From the NCBI GenBank assembly GCA_937915725.1, contig CALGGV010000153.1, forward strand, positions 1 to 5,260: DNA of 5,260 nt, in the 5' to 3' direction. Numbering within the stretch: the first letter of the stretch is position 1; each line of letters begins with the position of its first letter. Below the pieces are notes generated by a model, which did not search any database, had not been told where the DNA came from, and saw only the letters and a program-made list of their open reading frames with translations. The translations under genes and the position numbers were made by a program. Shown here one piece after another: positions 1-5,088 of this stretch. Origin of the DNA: an uncultured Selenomonadales bacterium. GTDB lineage: Bacteria; Bacillota; Negativicutes; Selenomonadales; Selenomonadaceae.

Positions 1-119
1 CGTTCACGCGGCTTTGCATTTTCTGAATAAAATTTTATAACCGCGTCAATAATTTTATAAAGTTTTTCTTCAGTTTTAATAATCGGCGGGAACTTTTCGG
101 CGAGGTAACCTGCCTTTTT
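1..119 (-). pseudogene. Duplicated C-terminal fragment of the adjacent sulfite/nitrite-reductase-like gene
   Basis: This stretch lies directly after the stop codon (120-122) of the neighbouring reductase gene. It is a second copy of that gene's own 3' coding region: bases 1-100 align with 190-289 at a constant offset of 189, with 5 mismatches (56, 78, 80, 93, 100), and 107-113 align with 308-314 after a 12-bp deletion. Read on the minus strand in the same frame as the gene, the stop is followed by an open stretch of about 40 codons, starting KKAGYLAEKFPPIIKTEEK and ending SENAKPRER at the window edge. It matches residues 149-190 of the intact protein but lacks four codons and carries V-to-I and E-to-K changes. 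There is no start codon with a ribosome binding site, so it is probably untranslated unless the UAA is read through. It could be a partial tandem duplication, the remnant of a tandem paralogue, or an assembly artefact. Confidence 0.75.
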
Positions 120-758
120 TTATTTTGCAACAATTTCTAAATTCGCAACAAAATTTTTCCACGTGTCGTGCTTGATAAAAAGTTTGAAACGTTCACGCGG
201 CTTTGCATTTTCTGAATAAAATTTTATAACCGCGTCAATAATTTCATAAAGTTTTTCTTCAGTTTTGACAATCGGCGGGAATTTTTCGCCACGAAAATAA
301 ATTAGAAAACCTGCGCGAGTTCCCTTAATTCCAATATCATTGCCTTCAGCCTTCATACAATCGTTAGGACAGCCTGTAACTCCTACGTTAAATTTGTGCG
401 GCAAAATTTGTCCGGCGTGGCGTTTCTCAATTTCGGTTGCAACTTTCAAAGTGTCAATCTGCCCAAATTTACAAAATTGGTTGCCTTGACAAGCCGTGAC
501 AGTTTTAAAAGTTAAACCTACCGTTGCCGCCTCAAGCGTACTTTCTGAAATAATTTTTTCTATTTGCGGAATGTTTTCAAATTTTATGGAAGGAATTGCA
601 ATTTCTTGACGGCTAGTCAAATGTACAAAATCTTCACCGAAATTTTTTGCGACTTCGTAAATTTTTAAAAGTTGTTCAGCAGTAAAATTGCCGCCCGTTC
701 CCTTAAATCTGACTGTTACAAATCCTTCCTGTTTTTGATTAGTGTAAAATTTTTCCAT
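120..758 (-). CDS. Small sulfite/nitrite reductase family protein (siroheme and 4Fe-4S)
   Basis: A 212-residue cytoplasmic protein of the nitrite/sulfite reductase family, whose members reduce sulfite or nitrite by six electrons at a siroheme coupled to a 4Fe-4S cluster. Residues 11-60 look like the ferredoxin-like half-domain (GFVTVRFKGTGG, then the LTSRQEI strand with the Arg typical of siroheme contact). Residues 80-150 hold the cluster motif: Cys90 and Cys96 (C-X5-C), Cys130 and Cys134 (C-X3-C in TGCPNDC). The length fits the single-module small sulfite reductases of anaerobes rather than the 450-600 residue assimilatory enzymes; no extra ferredoxin domain or electron-transfer partner is visible. 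The start at 758 is chosen because GAGGTG sits six bases upstream; a GTG at 765-767 would overlap that site. It lies 76 bp downstream of trpB, beyond a terminator. Substrate (sulfite or nitrite) and physiological role cannot be told from sequence. Its C-terminal coding region is duplicated after the stop. Confidence 0.85.
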   Translation of the reverse strand: MEKFYTNQKQEGFVTVRFKGTGGNFTAEQLLKIYEVAKNFGEDFVHLTSRQEIAIPSIKFENIPQIEKIISESTLEAATVGLTFKTVTACQGNQFCKFGQIDTLKVATEIEKRHAGQILPHKFNVGVTGCPNDCMKAEGNDIGIKGTRAGFLIYFRGEKFPPIVKTEEKLYEIIDAVIKFYSENAKPRERFKLFIKHDTWKNFVANLEIVAK

Positions 759-764
759 TAGTAT

Positions 765-770
765 CACCTC
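765..770 (-). promoter_or_regulatory. Ribosome binding site of the sulfite-reductase-like gene
   Basis: On the minus strand GAGGTGAT matches the 16S rRNA 3' end, with six bases between GAGGTG and the ATG at 756-758. It decides the start: the in-frame GTG at 765-767 lies inside this site and is rejected. Confidence 0.75.
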
Positions 771-785
771 AAATTTTTGATAAAT

Positions 786-811
786 AAAAAAACCGCCGAA
801 ATTTTCAGCGG
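786..811 (-). terminator. Rho-independent terminator after trpB
   Basis: On the minus strand CCGCTGAA and TTCGGCGG form an 8-bp stem (one G-T pair) with a three-base loop (793-811), followed directly by seven T residues (786-792). It starts 24 bp after the trpB stop codon. A wider inverted repeat flanks it: TTTATCAA at 831-838, covering the trpB stop, against TTGATAAA at 777-784. This should end most trpB transcripts before the sulfite-reductase-like gene. I see no clear promoter in the short gap below it, so partial read-through is possible. Confidence 0.85.
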
Positions 812-834
812 GTAAATTTTTCTAAAAAATTTTA

Positions 835-2058
835 TCAATCAAAGTCTTTAAAATCTTCGCCATAACCGTATTTTTCAATGACGTAATCTAAATCTTTATC
901 GCCTCTGCCGCTAAGATTTACCAAAATGGAGCCGTGATCCATTTCTTTTGCGCGGCGCATTGCATAAGCTAAGGCGTGTGAACTTTCAAGCGCGGGAATA
1001 ATTCCTTCATAGCGGCTAAGTTTGAAGAAAGCATTAACCGCCTCTTTGTCGGTTGCAGTTTCGTATTTTACGCGCCCGCACTCTCTCAAAAAGGCGTGCT
1101 CGGGTCCAACGCTGGGATAATCTAAGCCGCTTGCAATGGAATAAACCGGCGCAGGTTCGCCTTTACCATCTTTCAACATGATTGAGTCAAAGCCGTGCAT
1201 AACGCCTTCAGAGCCATAAGTCATAGACGCCGCGTGGTCTCCTACATTTTCGCCACGCCCCAAAGGTTCAACGCCAACAATTTCTACAGGATCGTTTATA
1301 AACGGCAAAAACATTCCAATAGAATTGGAGCCGCCGCCAACGCAAGCAGTTACAACGTCCGGCAAATGCCCCATCATTTCGGTAAATTGTTCCCGCGCCT
1401 CGTAACCTACAACCATTTGAAAATCACGTACGATCATTGGGAAGGGATGCGGACCAACTGCCGAGCCAATGCAATAAATTGTGTCTTTGTAATTTTCCAT
1501 ATAATCTTCAAAGGCGGCGTCAACAGCCTCTTTCAAAGTTTTTTGTCCGCGTGAAACTGAAACAACTTTTGTACCCAAAACTTTCATTCTTGCAACATTT
1601 GGGGCTTGTTTGGCAACGTCAACTTCGCCCATGTAAATTGTACAATCTAAGCCGAAAAAAGCCGCTGCGGTTGCTAATGCTACGCCGTGTTGTCCTGCGC
1701 CCGTTTCTGCTATAATTCTTTTCTTGCCCATAAATTTTGCAAGTAAACCTTCGCCCATGCAATGATTTAATTTATGTGCGCCGGTGTGATTTAAATCTTC
1801 ACGCTTAAGATAAATTTGAGTTTTGCCGAGTTTACGGCTTAAGCGTTCACAATGATAAATTGGCGTCGGTCTGCCTTGAAATTCACGGCGAATACGGCGC
1901 AATTCGTTTATAAACTGCGAAGATTGACAAATTGTTAAATAAGCGTCGTTAATTTCCTGCATTGCGGGTACAAGTTGCGGCGGCAAGTAAGCCCCGCCGA
2001 ATTTTCCAAAACGCCCGTCTTTATCGGGATAATTTTTTAAGTAAGTTGAATAATCCAA
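835..2058 (-). CDS. trpB: Tryptophan synthase beta chain
   Basis: A 407-residue PLP enzyme of fold type II that joins L-serine and indole to make L-tryptophan, normally as an alpha2-beta2 complex with TrpA in the cytoplasm. The family signature is complete: FGKFGGAYLP at 17-26; LKREDLNHTGAHK at 84-96 with the Schiff-base Lys96; AETGAGQHG at 117-125 with the catalytic Glu118; the PLP-phosphate loop GGGSNSIG at 241-248; LESSHALAYA at 357-366; and SGRGDKD at 383-389 with Ser383 at the pyridine nitrogen. Length is normal for TrpB1-type proteins (about 390-410). The HKLNHCMGE variant after the lysine resembles, from memory, TrpB of Campylobacter and some anaerobes. The gene starts at TTG (2056-2058) behind a strong Shine-Dalgarno; no ATG is suitably placed. 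No trpA lies in the window: downstream is a terminator and then a sulfite-reductase-like gene, upstream is metG across a 307-bp gap. Function as an orphan beta subunit or with a distant trpA are both possible. Confidence 0.93.
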   Translation of the reverse strand: MDYSTYLKNYPDKDGRFGKFGGAYLPPQLVPAMQEINDAYLTICQSSQFINELRRIRREFQGRPTPIYHCERLSRKLGKTQIYLKREDLNHTGAHKLNHCMGEGLLAKFMGKKRIIAETGAGQHGVALATAAAFFGLDCTIYMGEVDVAKQAPNVARMKVLGTKVVSVSRGQKTLKEAVDAAFEDYMENYKDTIYCIGSAVGPHPFPMIVRDFQMVVGYEAREQFTEMMGHLPDVVTACVGGGSNSIGMFLPFINDPVEIVGVEPLGRGENVGDHAASMTYGSEGVMHGFDSIMLKDGKGEPAPVYSIASGLDYPSVGPEHAFLRECGRVKYETATDKEAVNAFFKLSRYEGIIPALESSHALAYAMRRAKEMDHGSILVNLSGRGDKDLDYVIEKYGYGEDFKDFD

Positions 2059-2066
2059 TTTTATAG

Positions 2067-2073
2067 CCTCCTT
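2067..2073 (-). promoter_or_regulatory. Strong ribosome binding site for the TTG-initiated trpB
   Basis: On the minus strand AAGGAGG lies eight bases before TTG at 2056-2058. The near-perfect site and ideal spacing support TTG as the true start; no in-frame ATG or GTG competes nearby. Confidence 0.85.
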
Positions 2074-2156
2074 AACGCCGCTTATTTCGACAATAAATGT
2101 AATTTTCCTTTATTCTCTATAACAAAATGCAATGGAATATCTTTTTATGTTAAATA

Positions 2157-2190
2157 TACTTTTCTTTTTCCAAAGCAAAAAAGAAAAGTA
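2157..2190. repeat. Perfect 13-bp inverted repeat (AT-rich hairpin)
   Basis: TACTTTTCTTTTT (2157-2169) pairs perfectly with AAAAAGAAAAGTA (2178-2190) across an eight-base loop. The right arm is partly repeated at 2193-2203 (AAAAGAAAAGT), giving a direct repeat beside the inverted one. No uninterrupted T tract follows on the minus strand, so it is not a canonical terminator for metG. It lies about 100 bp upstream of trpB, within its likely leader or promoter region. Confidence 0.7.
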
Positions 2191-2221
2191 TCAAAAGAAA
2201 AGTGCCGCGCCCGCCTGCGTT

Positions 2222-2248
2222 GCAAATGCGATGAGTAAGAGCATTTGC
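2222..2248. repeat. 8-bp inverted repeat in the metG-trpB gap
   Basis: GCAAATGC (2222-2229) and GCATTTGC (2241-2248) form a perfect inverted repeat with an 11-base loop. It lies inside the interval bracketed by CGCCCGCC and GGCGGGCG. It could be a hairpin of a dispersed element or a protein-binding site; the sequence alone does not decide. Confidence 0.5.
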
Positions 2249-2365
2249 TCGCGTCAAACAAAAAATAATTCAAAGTTCCAGCCGCGTTTTCTCACGTTAC
2301 CGAAATTTTAAGTCCCAAGCAAAAACGGAGTGCGGCGGGCGTCTTTCTTAACAATCGACTGCTTT

Positions 2366-3898
2366 TTATTCTAAATCGATACGCGGGAAAAGTTGTTCCG
2401 GCTTGCCTACTTTGTGATTAATTTCAAGCGCGCCGAAAATTTCTGCATCTTCAAGTTTAATATCTTGCGAAACTTGCAACTGCTCTAAAATCCTGCGCGA
2501 AGTATTGGGCATAAAAGGCGAAATTAAAATTGCAATGATTCTAAGTGATTCAGCAAGATTGTAAAGCACGTTTGCAAGATTTTGTTTTTGATTTTCATCT
2601 TTGGCAAGTTTCCACGGCGCGGTCTCGTCAATGTATTTATTGCAGCGGCTGATAAATTTCCAAACATTTTTTACGGCGTCAGAAATTTGCAGATTTTCCA
2701 TTAAGGCGCGGTATTCTTTTGCAGTTTCGACAGCCTCATTTTTCAGCGAATTGTCAATTTCAGTACCGCCGACACTTTCAATTAAAACTCCCTTTTGAAA
2801 TTTGTTAATCATATTCAAGGAGCGGTGCAATAAATTTCCCAAATCATTAGCCAAATCTGAATTGATACGTTGAATCAGCGCGTCACGATTAAAATTGCCG
2901 TCTTGTCCCAAAACTATTTCGCGCAGTAAAAAATATCTGATAGCGTCCGCGCCAAATTCATCAATCAGCAACATTGGATCTACAACATTTCCTTTGGACT
3001 TTGACATTTTGCCGCCGTCGATAACCAGCCAGCCGTGCCCGTAAACTTTTTTGGGCAATTCAATCCCCAACGCCATTAAAATACAACCCCAAATTATCGT
3101 ATGGAAACGCACAATTTCTTTGCCGACCAAATGTAAATCTGCAGGCCAATATTTTTTAAATTTTTCGGCGTCGTCCAAAAATCCAATAGGCGTAAGATAA
3201 TTTGTAAGCGCGTCAAACCAAACGTAAATAACGTGCTTTTCGTCGTCGGGAACGGGAATACCCCAATTAAACGAAGTGCGAGAAACGCATAAATCTTCAA
3301 GCCCCTGCTTAATAAAATTTATCATTTCATTTCGGCGGCTTTTCGGCTCCAGAAATTCGGGATTATCTTCAAGATATTTTAAAACCGCGTCTGCGTATTT
3401 TGACATTTTAAAAAAGTAAGCCTCTTCAGAAACTTTTTCAACGGGTCTATGACAATCCGGGCAACAGCCGTTTTCGTCAAGTTGCAATTCTGTCCAGTAA
3501 GATTCACAGGGCGTGCAATATAAGCCGGTGTATTCGCCTTTGTAAATATCGCCCTTATCACGAATACGGCGGAAAACTTCCTGTACAACTTCATGATGGC
3601 GCGGTTCTGAAGTACGAATAAAATCATCATTGGAAATTTCCATTCGCCGCCAAAGTTCCTTGAAACTGTCAACAATTTTATCGACGTATTCAAGCGGCGT
3701 TACACCTTGACTTTCAGCGGTACGTTGAATTTTTTGTCCGTGTTCGTCACTGCCTGTCAAGAAAAAAACTTCATAACCGGCAAGGCGTTTAAATCTTGCA
3801 ATAGTGTCGGCAATGGTTGTACAGTAAGCGTGCCCAATGTGCAATTTTGCGCTGGGATAATAAATCGGCGTCGTAATGTAAAATGTTTTTTTATTCAT
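2366..3898 (-). CDS. metG: Methionyl-tRNA synthetase, short form
   Basis: A 510-residue class I aminoacyl-tRNA synthetase that charges tRNA(Met) with methionine using ATP, in the cytoplasm. The Rossmann catalytic domain opens with ITTPIYYPSAKLHIGH, with HIGH at residues 20-23; the second ATP motif KMSKS is at 297-301. The connective domain carries two CXXC zinc knuckles, Cys128/Cys131 and Cys146/Cys149. The helical anticodon-binding domain runs from about residue 345, with NDLGNLLHR (351-359) and the APW of the anticodon pocket (Trp429). The protein ends at KPEQLFPRIDLE, just where longer MetRS forms continue into a C-terminal tRNA-binding domain of about 130 residues; that domain is absent here, as in other naturally short MetRS, and nothing downstream resembles it. 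The ATG is preceded by AGGGGG at 3911-3916, 12 bases away, which is longer than usual. The gene follows the P5CR-like gene by 58 bp, probably in one transcription unit. Confidence 0.95.
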   Translation of the reverse strand: MNKKTFYITTPIYYPSAKLHIGHAYCTTIADTIARFKRLAGYEVFFLTGSDEHGQKIQRTAESQGVTPLEYVDKIVDSFKELWRRMEISNDDFIRTSEPRHHEVVQEVFRRIRDKGDIYKGEYTGLYCTPCESYWTELQLDENGCCPDCHRPVEKVSEEAYFFKMSKYADAVLKYLEDNPEFLEPKSRRNEMINFIKQGLEDLCVSRTSFNWGIPVPDDEKHVIYVWFDALTNYLTPIGFLDDAEKFKKYWPADLHLVGKEIVRFHTIIWGCILMALGIELPKKVYGHGWLVIDGGKMSKSKGNVVDPMLLIDEFGADAIRYFLLREIVLGQDGNFNRDALIQRINSDLANDLGNLLHRSLNMINKFQKGVLIESVGGTEIDNSLKNEAVETAKEYRALMENLQISDAVKNVWKFISRCNKYIDETAPWKLAKDENQKQNLANVLYNLAESLRIIAILISPFMPNTSRRILEQLQVSQDIKLEDAEIFGALEINHKVGKPEQLFPRIDLE

Positions 3899-3915
3899 TG
3901 TAAAAAATTTCCCCC

Positions 3916-3960
3916 TAATCCTTAATCCTTAATCCTTAGTCCTTAATCCTTAGTCTTTAG
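3916..3960. repeat. Heptanucleotide tandem repeat (about 6.4 units) before metG
   Basis: The plus strand reads units of TAATCCT with variants TAGTCCT and TAGTCTT, at 3916, 3923, 3930, 3937, 3944 and 3951, plus a partial seventh. On the minus strand each full unit contains AAGGA (AAGGATT or AAGGACT), a Shine-Dalgarno-like core repeated every seven bases in the metG leader. Because seven is not a multiple of three, the TAA/TAG in the units places stops in all three minus-strand frames. The array starts inside the P5CR-like stop codon and ends at the metG ribosome binding site. It is a likely slippage-prone microsatellite. Confidence 0.9.
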
Positions 3961-4892
3961 CCCCTATAATGCATTTGTAATTTCGGCGTTTTAATTTCGG
4001 CGGCGTCAGTTTTATTTTTGTCTGAAGGGGCGGCAGGTTGAGTATTTGAAAATCTGTTACTGTTGCCGGAGGAGCCCTGCGCGATTTTATTTTCTTCTTC
4101 AGCCTCGACAATTTCGGCGTAAACAGGGCGTTCAATAAATTTTTCAAGTTCAGCCTTAATTCCTTGAGTTTCAATTAATTTTGTAACTTTTGTGCGGAAT
4201 CTTTGGTCAAGCGTGCCGCGCCTAATCATTGCGGCTGTATCCTTGCCATTTTCAATCAAAGTATAAACCGAGCCGCTAAAAAGTTTGCTGACAACAAAAT
4301 TTGCCTCCATTTCGCTAAGCCCCAATTTTTTTGCACTGCGCAACATATTTTGAATAGTCACGTACGAAACATAAGTATTTGCAACCAAATAATCTGCAAT
4401 TTTTTCAAGTTCAGTTTCGTTTTCAACGTTGATAACGTCGCCGCAGTCCTTCAAAATAATTTCTGCCACACTTTGCGCGCTGATTGAGGCGTTTTTGCTT
4501 ACAACGTACGCGCCGAGCCCTTGTCCGGAAATTATCGACGGCGTAATAAAAAGGCGAATAATTTCGTTGTTTGGAAAAGTTTCTTCGAGTTTTTTTAATT
4601 TTAAATCCGGAACGGCAGAAACAATCAAAGCTTGAGGATTAACTTTTTCCGCCAAATGCTTAAGAATTTTTTCAGTATCAGCAGGTTCAAAACTCAAAAA
4701 TAAAAGCGCGGAATTCGATACAAAATCATCAATATTTTTTACGAAATGAACGCCGTATTTATTGGCAATGCGCCTGCCGACATTTTCATTAAAATTGCCG
4801 AAGTAATAACCGTCCGCCGCCGCGTTTATCGTCAAGCCGCGAATTATCACTTCAGTAAAAAATTCATCGCCTCCAACAATTCCTTTTACCAT
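3957..4892 (-). CDS. Degenerate pyrroline-5-carboxylate-reductase-like (ProC/ComER-like) protein
   Basis: A 311-residue protein, probably cytoplasmic. The overall layout follows pyrroline-5-carboxylate reductase: an N-terminal Rossmann-like start (MVKGIVGGDEFF instead of the usual GxGxMA-type GGGNMA), a middle ISAVP-like strand (LIVSAVPDLKLKKLEETFP, 89-107), a TPSIISGQG segment (118-125) where ProC has NTPA-x-x-x-G, then a helical region from about 160. The ProC active-site stretches SGSGPAY and TSPGGTT are not present: the equivalent positions read LVANTYVSYVT (169-179) and IRRGTLDQRF (223-232). Residues 262-311 are a low-complexity acidic and Ser/Asn/Gln-rich tail with no known domain. Proline synthesis is therefore doubtful; a cofactor-binding or regulatory role is an inference. 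The ATG at 4890-4892 has AGGAG eight bases upstream; the longer reading frame to 4949 starts inside the duplicated rsmI tail and has no ribosome binding site. It sits between rsmI and metG, the place of abrB in Bacillus. Confidence 0.6.
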   Translation of the reverse strand: MVKGIVGGDEFFTEVIIRGLTINAAADGYYFGNFNENVGRRIANKYGVHFVKNIDDFVSNSALLFLSFEPADTEKILKHLAEKVNPQALIVSAVPDLKLKKLEETFPNNEIIRLFITPSIISGQGLGAYVVSKNASISAQSVAEIILKDCGDVINVENETELEKIADYLVANTYVSYVTIQNMLRSAKKLGLSEMEANFVVSKLFSGSVYTLIENGKDTAAMIRRGTLDQRFRTKVTKLIETQGIKAELEKFIERPVYAEIVEAEEENKIAQGSSGNSNRFSNTQPAAPSDKNKTDAAEIKTPKLQMHYRG

Positions 4893-4900
4893 GATAAAAA

Positions 4901-4905
4901 CTCCT
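4901..4905 (-). promoter_or_regulatory. Ribosome binding site of the P5CR-like gene
   Basis: On the minus strand AGGAG lies eight bases before the ATG at 4890-4892 and directly follows the TAG (4906-4908) that ends the silent rsmI tail copy. The arrangement suggests that rsmI originally ended here and was translationally coupled to this gene before the 183-bp duplication moved the active rsmI stop upstream. Confidence 0.8.
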
Positions 4906-5087
4906 CTACAAATTATTTTCAAAATCAAGCACAGCGTTATAAATTTCACGTCGGCTCAAATTAAATTTCTGTGCAATTTCACGAATAGCGGCTTTTTTGT
5001 CTGCGCCGCCTTCGATTAATTTAATATAAGCGTCAAGAAAATTTTCCGGCGCGGGTTTTTCAATTTCAGTTTTGCAAATTTTAAAAT
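4906..5087 (-). pseudogene. Silent duplicate of the rsmI 3' end
   Basis: Bases 4905-5077 repeat 5088-5260 at an offset of 183 bp with a single mismatch (A at 4933, G at 5116). On the minus strand the copy starts right after the rsmI stop (5089-5091) and stays in the same frame: NFKICKTEIEKPAPENF and onward, ending in the same VLDFENNL before TAG at 4906-4908. The one difference is synonymous (GCT versus GCC, Ala). It has no ATG and no ribosome binding site, so it should be untranslated unless the UAG is read through. The near identity means a very recent tandem duplication or an assembly artefact near a contig end. Confidence 0.8.
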
Positions 5088-5088
5088 T

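Larger units (their letters stand above)
2074..2365. other. Gene-free metG-trpB intergenic region with inverted repeats
   Basis: No ORF with a start and ribosome binding site is visible on either strand. The side near trpB (2074-2156) is AT-rich and presumably carries the trpB promoter, but no box pair is convincing: TATATT at 2153-2158 and TATAGA near 2116-2121 on the minus strand lack good -35 partners. From about 2157 to 2345 the composition changes: a purine/pyrimidine-rich hairpin, then GC-rich blocks (2204-2220, 2330-2342) and a second inverted repeat. An 8-bp inverted pair CGCCCGCC (2208-2215) and GGCGGGCG (2334-2341) brackets about 134 bp. This looks like a dispersed intergenic repeat or a decayed element rather than plain spacer, which is an inference. 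No T-box or other riboswitch was recognised, and no convincing terminator for metG. Confidence 0.5.

Noticed and set aside
759..767. GTG start three codons upstream for the sulfite-reductase-like gene
   Set aside because: The GTG lies within the GAGGTG ribosome binding site that serves the ATG at 756-758.
1195..1715. Plus-strand reading frames of 119 and 92 codons opposite trpB
   Set aside because: They lie entirely antisense to a gene with complete TrpB motifs, resemble no known family, and have no clear ribosome binding site.
2059..2365. T-box or tryptophan leader controlling trpB
   Set aside because: The minus strand has GCGGCTGGAAC but not the conserved T-box core, and no Trp-rich leader peptide or clear terminator/antiterminator pair was found.
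2366..2400. Truncation of metG by loss of the C-terminal tRNA-binding domain
   Set aside because: The protein ends at the natural boundary after the anticodon-binding domain, as in other short MetRS, and no remnant of the extra domain follows the stop.
3094..3693. Minus-strand reading frames of 68 and 104 codons inside metG
   Set aside because: They are out-of-frame shadows of the MetRS coding sequence, which is continuous with all its motifs.
3916..3960. CRISPR-like array
   Set aside because: The repeat unit is 7 bp with no spacers and no cas genes nearby; it is a simple microsatellite.
4893..4949. Longer N-terminus for the P5CR-like protein, adding 19 residues with a hydrophobic run that looks like a signal peptide
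   Set aside because: It starts inside the duplicated rsmI tail in a different frame, lacks a ribosome binding site, and the internal ATG at 4890-4892 has AGGAG at ideal spacing followed at once by the Rossmann-like strand.
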